A stretch of 64,000 bases of DNA from Corallochytrium limacisporum (Eukaryota; Opisthokonta). Below are positions 30,410 to 41,278 of this stretch, one piece after another. The stretch's first letter is position 1. Every line of letters begins with the position of its first letter. The DNA lies in NCBI GenBank assembly GCA_002811645.1, contig PDIP01000019.1, forward strand, positions 291,289 through 355,288, in the 5' to 3' direction. Both the position numbers and the translations under genes were made by a program. The notes under the pieces were generated by a model, which worked only from the letters and a program-made list of their open reading frames with translations, had not been told where the DNA came from and searched no databases.

Positions 30410-32904
30410 GGTGGACAGCTGTTTTGTGGTTGATGTTGCTTTAAAGTTAAGACAATTTTAGGTTGAGCTTTCGTTTTGTCTGACATCACTTAATATTCTC
30501 GATGTTACTCCTGTCGCTTCTAACCCTGATCGGCTGGTGATCCCAAGATCCTTAAATACCATTTCGTGCATCCATCTCTGTAATCCATCACTATATCCAT
30601 CAAGCTGTATAGTACTATACACCCTGATTTATTCTGTTTTAATCTTTACAGGATACTGTGACTATGGATGCTGAAGGCAGGGCCGCCATCGAGGATACAT
30701 TGACCATACGCCAGTGGCCCTGTGCCTTCCCCCCCTTTTCTCTTCTCGTCCCCCATCCTCAAAGAGTGTTAGCGCCTTTGTTGGCAAGTGGTGTGCGCCG
30801 GTTGTGCAGAGAGACCGACGTCAACCGGATAACAATTTGAACTTCCTTTGGTCTTTTACCAAACGTCTCAAGCCTGCCAACCCAACCAATACGCCAGAGA
30901 CCAGATCCTTGTACTACACAATTATTTTCCACTTGACTGGTAAGAATCTATGACGTTCGTGGGTCACTTGCCCTTGGCAGACCATACTTTGCGAAGCCAG
31001 CTCAGATCAGGGAGCTATAATGCTGGGTAAGTGATTTAACTCCATTAATACTTGGAGATGCCTGCACCGAAATAACCGGCGAATATTGAGCAGTGTGCAC
31101 GCATTGCGTAATGCAATAGATTGCAGATTAGATGAGTCCTTGTCACGAAAAGGCCATGAAGAAATCTTCTTTTATGCCTCCATGTTGTGTCCACCATGCT
31201 GAAATGCAATATCCACGGAGACTCCGAAAATCTGTTGCATATGCTGTGTATCGGCAAGCCGCAACTGGCATCTGATATACCGCCTGTCCACAAAACAAAA
31301 CGTTTTGTAATATATCTGCGAAATTTGCCATGACCCAAAGTTGCCCTCAAAAGTTTTCTTCAGAGTTTGCCGGGTTAGCTGATGATAGTGGTCACCCATC
31401 AGAAGCGAATCATAGATGGCGCTGTGATTGTCCTGTTTGTTTGGTCAGGACAGGGTGACTTTAGAGGATGTACGACGGCATTCGGTTTTGTTTCCTAGGG
31501 TATAGAGGACCAGAACTACACAGCAGTGTACACGACTCAATGGACATGGACAGAAGTAGACCAGAACACTGTTGGCATGGAAGATTAATGAGATTGTCGT
31601 CCCAGTCGACGGCACTGGTTAAATCAGAATTGGTCCTTTACCAGTTCTCAGACTAATATACACCAATGGAAAGTACTTATGAGCATGCAATCTTGATATG
31701 AAGGCATTGAGTACGTTTTCTAGCGGGTTGGTTTGGAATCTAAACATCGATATCTAACATCAGCTTGTGGTCTGCCAGCTTGAACATTACATGACCATTG
31801 CTTGCAGACTTTGGTAGCCGACTTTATCTTTGGAGCAATCATGTTCATCAGTGACTACCACAAACCTGTTGGATACTGCAACATTCTTCAAGGTCCTCTG
31901 TAAGCGAATTATGACAGAGAGCTTCGTATGAAAACAGATAAGTTCAGGGTCGTGTTGTTGTTGGCCGGCTCCTTGCAGAAATCCTCTTCTCCTCCGACAT
32001 GTGATGTGCGCACGGACTGACGCCCTTAGAGGATCCAATTGTTGGTGAGTGTGGGCTAGAACAGTGAGAGACAGGGAGCAAAACAAGTCAGGCACCCCCA
32101 TTACCCCCTGGGGGGAGGAGGGCCTTGGGATTTCAGCCTATGCATTTCCCACATAGTTATTGTACCATAGCTTTTTTTTTTCCTTTCTCTTTCTCTCTAC
32201 CCCAAGCGAGGGACGTCGCGAGGTTGTTTGAGATTGATAAGCTGATTCTTCCCATTTTTGGTAATTCTTAGGTACCAGTCTGATGTGAACAGAAAATTTG
32301 AATCCATGGGAAGAAGTGCATGACTTGGCGACTTACGCAGTCACCCGCTATTCGAGGCATAAGTGCCACTTTGCGCCATGACGCCCATGAACTGGATATG
32401 CTGCTTTTTAGAAGCGAACAGGAAAGGACAAATCGGTGGAAGAGATGTCAGCAATAGTAAATGACTCCAGCACTGATCGAGAGTATAGAATCAGCCCGAC
32501 AAGGAATCTAGGACTTCAGTGAGAGACAGCTGTCATGTGACCGGAACTACAATTAGGTCGGTACCCGTAAATGTAAGCGTACGCAAAATGTTCTCACTTT
32601 TGAGGTCAAGTTCGCTTTGGTTTGCACCTTGAACAGATAAAGCGTAATAGATAGGGGTTTCTGGTGGGGTTCTTTAACGGCACAGTGTATTAAGTATGCA
32701 TAGAAATGCAAACGAACGTGTTTGTCGAACAGGGCAAGAGAAGTTTTTGTTATGTTTTGGTGTTTTTTTTTGTATAGAAGAAAGGAAGAAAGAAAGGAAA
32801 GAGAGAGAGAAAAAAGAGATCCGCCAGGGGAATGAAGCCATTATTGGCCCTGGATGTCATGGTGAGCACAGCTCTGTGGTTTGAGAGTCTTCTATAATCT
32901 AGCG
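30410..32904. other. Long spacer between the two pore-forming-like genes
   Basis: About 2.5 kb with no gene I can support. Overlapping minus-strand frames at 31045-31399 (62-101 codons) look faintly protein-like but match nothing I know. A T-run lies at 32171-32180 and a T-run followed by a purine tract at 32763-32818. Confidence 0.5.
30551..30561 (-). promoter_or_regulatory. TATA-like element shared by both paralogs (copy A)
   Basis: TGGTATTTAAG on the minus strand, 142 bp before the start of paralog A. The same 11 bases occur 131 bp before paralog B, which suggests a retained core promoter element. Confidence 0.45.
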
Positions 32905-34422
32905 CTAGTGCAATAGGTCCAAGATGTCAGACGCACTGCGAGCTGAGCGACAGGAGTCATTTGAGCTAATGACCCAGCGATTCTTGTGGCCGTCAACGGG
33001 TTCCATTGTATAGCACTCAGAGTCAAGGTGGTCCAGAATAGCTTCGGGTGCGGTACGGGAGTCCTGGCTGTCATCACAGGCTAGAGCGGGTGGAAACTGT
33101 TGAGCCAGAGCCTCGTTGCAGGTTCGGTTAGGAACTTGAGTGCGGTCGCATTCCCACATTTCCATGAAGACATTATTACCAGCAACGGACTTCGCTAATC
33201 CCGCCACACTGGGGGAGACCAGGCTGTTCAAGAACGACTCAGACCACTCAGCGCCAATGACATTCATGGCTAATTCGGCCACGTGTCTGATCTGACCAGG
33301 AGTAGCGAGCTTGTTGCGATACAGAAGGTCAGGAACCTGGGAAGCCGGCCCTAATTTAACTCGGCCGTTGCCCTGAATCCATGCCTGGATGCCAGTGTGG
33401 TCTGGGTCGTAAACGATGTCGCCAGTGAACCAGATGTCAGCCTCAGTCTGATCAGTCCAAACGGTCACGTTCAAGATAGCATTGCGACGAAGCAGCGGGG
33501 AGGCCTCAAACTCAACCTGCCGCTCAAAGGTTACAGTCTCAGTGGTACCCTGAGTTGTGGATTGGGCGGCAGTGCGTTCGACACCGGCCGAAATGGTTGT
33601 GGATATTTCCGCTCCCATTCCCATGAAGCCAGCACTTGCCGAGGCACCGATTTCAATGCCACGGGTGTTAGTGGTAGAATCGGAGTATTGGTGATCAGCA
33701 GAGGCTCCGGTTTCTTCAGTGATGGTCTCAGAGTAGCTGTAGGAAGTAGTTACGCACTGATTCAGAGTGTTTACGTAAATTCCCGTATCGGGTCGGCTGA
33801 TATCACTGTGGGTCTGTACCTCCCAAACGCGAGACATGGCGTAATCTGCAGTCTGGTTGCGGTACTGATCATTGATAGGATGTGAGTTGTCCATAAAGCT
33901 GGGGAACGTGACTGCCCAGGGTTTGAACCTCTTGTCCTGGGCATCTCTGGAACATAGAGCTTCCATACCCTCGTCAGCGGGAGTCAGGTCCTGAAGAGCA
34001 TCCCACCACTCATCCCAGGCACCAGAATTCGCATTCGTACGCTCAATCTGATAGGGTGCCATGAGAATAGGAGCAGTAAGAGCATTTAGCTTCCAAATCA
34101 TGGAATAAAAAGGATCAACCATACCATTGTTGTCGAGAACGACAAAATTTCCGATCTTATCCTCTATGTACTCTTCAAAATGAGTGCCTTCGTCGACAAC
34201 AATCTGAGCCAGGGGCTGCATGTCGGCGTGGCCTCTCATGATGTACTCGTAGTCCAAGGTTCGTGCCATACGACCATTCCAAGCGGAAGTGTTTGCTGTG
34301 TAGAGCAATGTAGGGCATTCTCGGCGAAGATCAGTCTGCCTCCGGGACATTTCCACCGGGGCGCCTTGGGCGACATTGAAGCTGGCCACCAGGGCACAGA
34401 CGGATTGAATGTTCAGCTTCAT
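32905..34422 (-). CDS. Secreted protein with aerolysin/ETX-MTX2-like segment, paralog B
   Basis: A 505-residue paralog of the gene at 28844-30409. Signal peptide about 1-20 (MKLNIQSVCALVASFNVAQG). The N-terminal domain has TSAW, a conserved HFEEYIEDKIGNFV block (81-94) and KLNALTAPILMAPY at 111-124. The Ser/Thr-rich section spans about 228-297, with the hairpin-like stretch at 255-274 (GIEIGASASAGFMGMGAEIS), then RRNAILNVTVWTDQTEADIWFTGD (312-335). The C-terminal domain has LATPGQIRHVAELAMNVIGAEWSESFLNSL. Mature cysteines 36, 157, 223, 425, 435, 449, 470 and 491 all match paralog A. Conservation of every cysteine over otherwise diverged sequence argues for two functional, disulfide-linked secreted proteins rather than decaying copies. 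Start is the first ATG with a clear signal peptide. Target and activity are unknown. Confidence 0.75.
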   Translation of the reverse strand: MKLNIQSVCALVASFNVAQGAPVEMSRRQTDLRRECPTLLYTANTSAWNGRMARTLDYEYIMRGHADMQPLAQIVVDEGTHFEEYIEDKIGNFVVLDNNGMVDPFYSMIWKLNALTAPILMAPYQIERTNANSGAWDEWWDALQDLTPADEGMEALCSRDAQDKRFKPWAVTFPSFMDNSHPINDQYRNQTADYAMSRVWEVQTHSDISRPDTGIYVNTLNQCVTTSYSYSETITEETGASADHQYSDSTTNTRGIEIGASASAGFMGMGAEISTTISAGVERTAAQSTTQGTTETVTFERQVEFEASPLLRRNAILNVTVWTDQTEADIWFTGDIVYDPDHTGIQAWIQGNGRVKLGPASQVPDLLYRNKLATPGQIRHVAELAMNVIGAEWSESFLNSLVSPSVAGLAKSVAGNNVFMEMWECDRTQVPNRTCNEALAQQFPPALACDDSQDSRTAPEAILDHLDSECYTMEPVDGHKNRWVISSNDSCRSARSASDILDLLH

Positions 34423-37400
34423 CTTGTATTGTACAGTTACAGAGCTCTTCCAGCTATTTTAGAGATATAGATGTCTCTTCAAGTATCTGATATAAGAGCC
34501 AGATGGGTGATGTTTGCCTGGCCATGGATCATCCTGCCCGGATCCGGATCGTCTTAAATACCAACGTAGTGTGTCCCAATGGAGAATTTGAAGATTCCAT
34601 CCACCCGGGCATCTTCACATGATCCTTGTCGAATTTTACAGATATAAATGTGCCCTTTGGTGAAGAAAAACCACAAATGATACACTGATGTATAAACGGT
34701 ATTCCATGTGCTTCCTTTGGACCATGGTGCGTTGCACTGCACCTGGCTTTCTCGTGTCCCGGGTTTAACCCACTTCTCCCCTTTCCCCCCTACGGGCCCC
34801 CTGTCGAAAACCTTTTCCCTTTCCCTTCGCTCCCCAGCGTTGCTCTGGTACGTTCAGGGGCCCCGACCGAGAGGGAAACCAAAAAACTTATTACGATAAG
34901 GCTACGTAGCTACGGAAGGTGACCAAGGGGGTGGTTTTCGACTGTTTTCCAACAGCCGTATCTTAAAGAGGTCCGCATCTGACCGCCGGCGAAAGCGAGA
35001 GCACACAAATGCCCAATACGCAACACCGCAATGGTCCGGACTCCCAAAACCTCATATTAACGGAGTTTGAAGTGGAGAAGGTTGGGGACAGGTTTGTGTG
35101 TTCACAGGGGGCTTCTCCGTGAACGCGGCAGGATGTGCGAGAGGTCAAAGTACATATTTGATACGCCTATGGAGAATGAATGGACTTCCTCCTTGAGAAC
35201 GGCTTTGGTGGTAAGGTGTGAAGGAGAAACGCCGGTTAGTGTGGCTTGTGAACCAAACAGCCCCTCAAATATTGTCCGACGCAGTAGTAGACGTATGAGC
35301 CCTCTCCGGCGTGACACTCATTGCCGCAAGACGTAGCGGGCATGGAAGTGACTGTCAACAAAAGACCTCGTCTTCTCTTATTCGCGGTCCCAAAGCGGAA
35401 AGACTTGTTCCAAATATTTGCGAACCAGTAGTGACCGTACGAGAATGTATGTTAGCGTAGAGCAACGTGTTTAGCCAGAAGTGGCCTCCCCCGGACATGT
35501 TATTGACGTCTGTATTGTTGTCAATGGCCACCAAACGATACCAAAGCCGTTTTGCATTCTTTCTTAAGCATTTATGACTGGCTTGTATGTTGTCTATACC
35601 CAAAAAGCCGATCAAGTCTTAGTGACTTGAATCTTGCCGCAGATATCCCAGCATAACCAAGCAGGAATGCAACTAAAGGACTCAAAGCAGACAAAGCCGG
35701 TAGCCGTGGGTCTTTATTTGGGATGAACCTGATCAGGTTGAAGTCTTTCTCTCCGCACTGACAGGGGAATCTTTGCGGGCGTACTGAAAGTTAGAGATAG
35801 ACCTTGAATTGGGTCCTGGAGGCAACGAATACTTCGAAAGTGGTAGCGCGACACCTAATTTTAGATGGCGAGGCTGCGTATGACCGTGGCCGGTGATAAC
35901 AGCAGGTAGTTCACTGATGTTTACGCCGAAACCGGTTGATCTCTTCTAGTGTTTTGATCGCCACAAGGGCACAGATCAAACCGACCAGCCTCAACACCAC
36001 CGCACAAGCAGTAACCCCTCGTACATTTCAGGTACGTATGATCACTGGGGACTATCTCCCATATGCACTTGAGAATTATTTTTTTACTCCAAGCAAACGA
36101 ATCAGAATATCAACACTCTTACCGCCTCGTTAATACATAGGGGGATTGCTTCCATGCCAAAATTTGTCATACATGAAGCATCAAGAGCCCGCAGCATGTG
36201 CATGTGGTTCCGGGCCGAGATGCAAGTCGGAGTTGCCGTCCAGTACACTAGTCTTGGCATCCTCACAATAGAGCTTTAATCCCTCTGCTGAAGAACAAAA
36301 TCACATTTTTGCTTGCCTCGTTTCTCCTAGTATGTTTTATAGTGCTCTTCCCCACGACGCTGCAGTAATTGCCTTTTGGCTTTGTCTTTGGTGCTTTGGC
36401 CTGCGTACCTCTGAAGAACGGTCATGTCTGTAAGGCCGTGTCAACCCTTCCCTTCCCAAGGTAGGTGGGACTAGGAGCCCACAGCGGGTTGCTAGCCCGG
36501 CTCGGTGTATTGTAGTCAGTCCCTGACCCTCGAATTGGTGGTTATATGAATTTAACTGCGTACATGGGGGCCAATATTCTTCGACGTCGGGGGGACGCGC
36601 ACAAAGTACCCGTACACAACCCAAGGGGTTGGGGGTGGAAGTGGCGCAAAAAAGATACACCCGGTACATTCAGTACGGTTAGTGGTATTTGCCGGATCTG
36701 ATAACTAAGACTCCGTTTGTTCATACTGACGGCAGGGACGACCGCCAGGCCGGTCAAATGGGACGGGTCCCTAAACCCACCCCCCCACCGGCGCAAAGGG
36801 GGGGGGGTGGAAGGAGGGGAGGAGAGAAATACGTGGTATAACCAAACGAGGTAAGGCGAGCTTGCCTGCTGTGTAGGGAGACGACAGACGCAATAGAACA
36901 CATATGGACATGGCCCGGGCACAGGGATGCACGAACGACCTGGTGGAAGCGATGAATTCAACAAAAGGCTTGGATGCGGGGCACCTTGGCGACTATTTGA
37001 GTTGCCCAAGGATCAACCCGTGGACGGGCACTTTGCGGGTCGGCTCTCCGAGCTAGCTGGGCGCACTGCCCTCAGTGACTTGGATGAGTGGGCACTCTAC
37101 TATCTCAAGTCTGGTAACGATCGCACTTCAGGCCGCGCCCATTTGGTAACTGTTAGCTCCTTTGGTATGGGAATATATATCATCCACTGTATTGAACGTA
37201 TACGACGATGTCAATATTTCCAATTCCGTCCGGAAAGCCAAACAAAAAAAAAAAAATCGGGAGAAAGAGTGCCTAAGGCGGAGCGGCCAGCACAGGTGGA
37301 AGGGGATAGCTACTCTTGGCCCGGAGATGTGGGGACCGCAGCGGTAACGGAAATGAAAGTGGTCAACGGACGACAAAACGTCGCAGGGCGACCGGAAACC

Positions 37401-37679
37401 ACGGTATGCTTCGACACTGGGGAGGGAAGGGGGGAAGGGGGAAGGGGGAAGGGAAGCTGTTATCTCCGTTAGGAATGCGCAATCGGTCCCTGCGGGTCAG
37501 TCGTTGTCTGTCGGGTGCTGACTCCGCTTCATCCGATGCATCGGAGACCACGCGACCCCAAAGACATGATGGATACATCTGGATCTTCTGGGACCTTCGA
37601 CAGGGTCTGTGATTTGGTGGCCATACCCTTACTTGCCCATCTGGACGTCGGTCTCATCATCACTCTCAGTACTGGCATC
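34423..37679. other. Long gene-poor region
   Basis: Over 3.2 kb without a gene I can support. The longest frames (36927-37472 plus, 36542-37009 minus) overlap each other and contain low-complexity runs (G/C-run at 36779-36807, A-run at 37244-37256, GGGGAA repeats at 37420-37452). The upstream side of paralog B, with its TATA-like element, is here. Confidence 0.5.
34553..34563 (-). promoter_or_regulatory. TATA-like element shared by both paralogs (copy B)
   Basis: TGGTATTTAAG on the minus strand, 131 bp before the start of paralog B, identical to the element before paralog A. Confidence 0.45.
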
Positions 37680-37916
37680 GCAGTCCGGAGAGGGTGGAAA
37701 TTGACTGGCAAGCATCTCATTGCACACCCCATCAGGAACCTTTGTTATGTTACACTCCCAAAACTCCATGTAGATTTGGTTGCCGGCAACAGATGTCCCA
37801 CGGCCAGCCACACTAGGAGAGCACAGGCTGTTCAGGAAGGTATCAGACCAATCGGCTCCAATGACTTTCATAGCCAGCTTTGCCACGTCCCTGATCTGGC
37901 CTGGGGTGGTAACCAC
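37680..37916 (-). pseudogene. Truncated third copy of the aerolysin-like family (C-terminal fragment)
   Basis: An open stretch (frame 38021-37629) encodes only the beginning of the C-terminal domain of paralogs A/B: TTPGQIRDVAKLAMKVIGADWSD and SVAGRGTSVAGNQIYMEFWEC match paralog B closely, and three family cysteines keep their spacing (10 and 14 residues). Sequence upstream of TTPGQ and downstream of the third cysteine is unrelated, the frame has no ATG at its head, and only about 290 bp separate it from the GMP synthase stop codon, so the signal peptide and pore-like part are absent. It is a gene relic left by duplication and partial deletion or rearrangement. Similarity is closer to paralog B than to A. 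Confidence 0.8.
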
Positions 37917-38206
37917 CTCATGCAATGGGTGGTCCAAACCATCAAGGAGCCGGCAGTCCGGGAATCGTGTACTATCCCCAGGGGCCTGCTGGCAGTCCCT
38001 TGGGTCACTATCCTTCCTCAAAGGGCCACCAAAGCATCACGATACCTCCAGCTATTCAGTACCAGCCACATCCACAGCGATAAAGTCTTGCCATAGTTCT
38101 GCCTTGAAAGTTCACTTCACAAGGAATGTACAGATATACATTATCATCTGTATTGAAATGGACTTCACGAATTTCTTTTTTATTACGATGCCACACTACG
38201 GGAACT

Positions 38207-40216
38207 TCATTCCCATTCAGTTGTGCCCGGAGGCTTGCTTGTCAGATCATAAGCGACACGGGAGACCCCTTCAACCTTCAAAATAGCCTCGACCATTTGG
38301 TTCAGGATATCAATGGGCATATTGCCATCATCTGCACCGGGAATGGCAGGCACACCGGTCATGAAATCATTAGTGATAAAGGTACGGATGCCGATAGAGC
38401 GTTTGGTAGAGGGCTCGCCCTCAAGGCGGTCAAAATGCACAGGGAAGCTCACTATGGGTACCTGAGCCAGCTTCCGGGTCAAATGCGCCTCGCGCATGAT
38501 GCGGTTGGCGGCATCATCCGCCTGTTGAAGCTGGTGGATGACGTCAGGAGTACACCTCGTGACCGTAATGTCCTCGACCTCAGTCTTGATCTTGTCGCCA
38601 AAGATGTAGACGACGCGGTTGACTCGGTGGCAAACTTGGGGAATGAGGATAGCCAACCGACGCAAGACAACCCAGTTTGGTTCGCCGTCCACACTGAGCG
38701 CAGCGCAGTAGGCGTACGTACGTCCATCGCCCTGGACACCAACCGTACGAATTGGCAGTAGATCACCGCGCACGGCACGGAAATCCTTGAGATAGTCATC
38801 GTGGCCCTCACCGAACAGAGAGGCAATCTTGCCCTTGATAGTCTCCTCCATAGATCCGGAACCATATCCATCAGTAATGGCGCGCAGGAGCTGCACGTTC
38901 TCCTCGTGGTCGTCAGCCTTGTATGGTTCCTCAGCGCAAATGATACGCACCGCTAGACCAGGTCCTGGGAAGGGCTGACGCTCTACGAGTACTTCAGGAA
39001 GGCCCAGTAGTCTGCCCAATTCACGGACTTCGTCCTTGTGGTAGTCCTTTAGAGGCTCAATAACCTTTCCAGAATCACGTAAGGCGCGCACAAGGTCTGT
39101 GTCGTTATGGTGGGTCTTGATGGCATCGGCAGTTTTACTAGCATGGCTCGAAGCACTTTCAATCAGGTCTGGGCGTAGAGTACCCTGCGCTAGGTACATG
39201 GCTCCCAGGTTCAGGCCAGCAATAAATCGGTTGGCCACGTGCATAAAGGTATCGCCAATGATCTTCCGTTTCTCTTCAGGGCTTACTGTGATCTTCAGCT
39301 GTTTCGTCTGCACAGTGTTGTCAGTGCCGCGAACTTTGTACTCAGTAGTGCCATTGTAGAACTCCTGGCTGGCATCAATGACTGTCAGTTTCTGTCCAAT
39401 ACGTTCCAGGGACTCTTGGACCAGCTTGGACTCATTCAGACGCATGAATCCATTGTCAATGTGAAGGGCCACGACTTTTTCATTACCAAGGGCCTTATTG
39501 AGTAGAGCGGCACACACAGAGCTGTCCACACCACCACTGACAAGCACCAGAACGTGAGCGTCTCCAACAGTCTCCTTAATTTCTCTGATGGCCTTTTCCT
39601 CACGGTCTTCAACACTGTAGTTACCCGAAACCTTGCAACTCTCATAAAGGAAGTTCTTGAGCATATGCTTACCATTGGTGGTGAGATCCACTTCAGGGTG
39701 GAACTGAACACCAAAAAGCTGCTTTTCCTCATTGGCAATGGCACTAACAATTCCACTATGGCTTACACCGACAGCATTGAAGCCAGGAGCGACGGTATCG
39801 ATAGAATCTCCGTGGGTGAGGAGGACTTCCTCCTTTTCCTTCATACCCTTGAAAAGAACAGAGGATGGTTGCACAGTGATTTCCATCTGACCATCCTCAC
39901 GAGTGTCCTTCTTGGCAATTGTGCCTCCGAATTCAATGTTCATTAGTTGCATTCCGTAACAAATGCCAAGAACGGGGAGGCCCAGGTGGAAGATCCCATT
40001 GTCAAACTTTGGTGCATCTTCAGCGTACACAGAGTTGGGACCTCCTGAGATGAGAACACCCTTGTACTTGCCATCGTTGATCTCCTGAGCGGTGGTGGAG
40101 AAGGGAAGAATGTGGCAATCACATGATAGCTCGCGAACCTTTCGGTCGATGACCTTTCCAAACTGAGAACCCGCATCCACAATAGCCACTTTGTCGGCCT
40201 CTGTGATACCCACCAT
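38207..40216 (-). CDS. GUA1: GMP synthase (glutamine-hydrolysing), long animal-type form
   Basis: A 669-residue enzyme that converts XMP, ATP and glutamine to GMP in purine synthesis. The N-terminal glutamine amidotransferase has Cys86 in GICYGMQLM, His173 and Glu175 in QFHPEVD. The ATP-pyrophosphatase has the P-loop SGGVDSSV (227-234) and the later GTLRPDLIESAS and PFPGPGLAVRIICAEEP. The C-terminus ends ITNDFMTGVPAIPG and VAYDLTSKPPGTTEWE, with IRTFIT and a long dimerisation insert. Ordinary fungal and bacterial enzymes are about 525 residues; this length and the extended C-terminal half match the animal enzyme. The frame opens at a GTG (40237); the first ATG is 40216 (MVGITEADK). Divergent from Med12. 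Confidence 0.97.
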   Translation of the reverse strand: MVGITEADKVAIVDAGSQFGKVIDRKVRELSCDCHILPFSTTAQEINDGKYKGVLISGGPNSVYAEDAPKFDNGIFHLGLPVLGICYGMQLMNIEFGGTIAKKDTREDGQMEITVQPSSVLFKGMKEKEEVLLTHGDSIDTVAPGFNAVGVSHSGIVSAIANEEKQLFGVQFHPEVDLTTNGKHMLKNFLYESCKVSGNYSVEDREEKAIREIKETVGDAHVLVLVSGGVDSSVCAALLNKALGNEKVVALHIDNGFMRLNESKLVQESLERIGQKLTVIDASQEFYNGTTEYKVRGTDNTVQTKQLKITVSPEEKRKIIGDTFMHVANRFIAGLNLGAMYLAQGTLRPDLIESASSHASKTADAIKTHHNDTDLVRALRDSGKVIEPLKDYHKDEVRELGRLLGLPEVLVERQPFPGPGLAVRIICAEEPYKADDHEENVQLLRAITDGYGSGSMEETIKGKIASLFGEGHDDYLKDFRAVRGDLLPIRTVGVQGDGRTYAYCAALSVDGEPNWVVLRRLAILIPQVCHRVNRVVYIFGDKIKTEVEDITVTRCTPDVIHQLQQADDAANRIMREAHLTRKLAQVPIVSFPVHFDRLEGEPSTKRSIGIRTFITNDFMTGVPAIPGADDGNMPIDILNQMVEAILKVEGVSRVAYDLTSKPPGTTEWE

Positions 40217-41278
40217 AATACTTCCTATGTGTATCACGTACGATCTATACTGAGGGATCCTGTAGACTATGCATATATAAATAAAGAGGACTTGTCACAT
40301 GAGTCAGATAGCTATATAAATCAAATACCATAGCCACAGAAAGCAGAGAAGTGAACGAAGGGCAGACACGTGTCGTGCTTGTGCGCTCGTTAGTTGGGTC
40401 TCCGAGAGGGACACTGGGCGCGGTGGGTCACAGCCAACGCTGAGGGAGGCAGTCACCCATTTCAGCGGCCAAAGTGGGCTCTGGTTGCCTGCCCGCCAAC
40501 TTTCCACTCGTTCGCGCGTGGTGACCCTGATGGAACCAGTAGGGAGCTTCTTCTCCTAGAGGCGGAAAATAGGCCCCCGTTCATAGGGTCTGTGTTGCGG
40601 TAGAACGTTCAGTACCAACGTATGGATAATCGCTGACGGGTAAGTGGTTGACAGTACTGAATCTACTGCAGCCGACTCCGAGAAGCCGGCGGGTAGGCGA
40701 GTATACTGCGAAGGGGGCATTTGCCATCCACTTTCCTACGCCGATGGGTTAGGGTTCAATAGCGAAAGTACCGAAACGAGAGAAAAGAAAACAAAAAGGT
40801 TATCGGGCCGAGCTGTCCGGATGGTTGAGTACTGCCTGGCTTCTCCGAAAGGACCTCCTCTTGGATCCCAAGGCACCACCGCTGTGACATCGGGGGTTGA
40901 CCCCTGGCAGAGATCTATGCCAGCGCGCCCGCAAAAGAGATATTCACCTGGCTTCTGTTTTCCCAATTTTTCTTTCGCTATACACAATTTTGGAGGGAAC
41001 TTGGAAAGGCAGTGTTTTGGCACCATCGGACGCACACGGACGATATTGCCACGGACGAGATAGTGCAGGTCTTTGAAGGGATCCAGGTTTTACGGTTAGT
41101 ATATTGACGAGCACGACAACTATTGTGCAACGCCGAGAGGCGAGCGAAAATATGGGGCCGAGATCAGGCGAAGAACACTATATCGGATCCTGTTCGAGAA
41201 ATCTAACACAGAACATGTAAGGCGGAGTTTGTTCGTAAACAAATAGAATTGTCGGCCTTAGGGCTTAACACCGCCAGG
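40217..41278. other. Divergent promoter region, GMP synthase / Med12
   Basis: About 1.06 kb with no recognisable gene. An AT-rich TATATAAATAAA stretch at 40271-40283 is close to the GMP synthase start. Small open frames here (for example 40644-41063) show no domain. Confidence 0.5.

Noticed and set aside
31045-31399. Overlapping minus-strand frames of 62-101 codons
   Set aside because: Three frames overlap the same DNA with no recognisable domain or initiation context; left as intergenic.
36927-37472. 181-codon forward frame
   Set aside because: Contains A-run lysines and a Gly/Arg/Glu repeat tail, no domain; probably chance.
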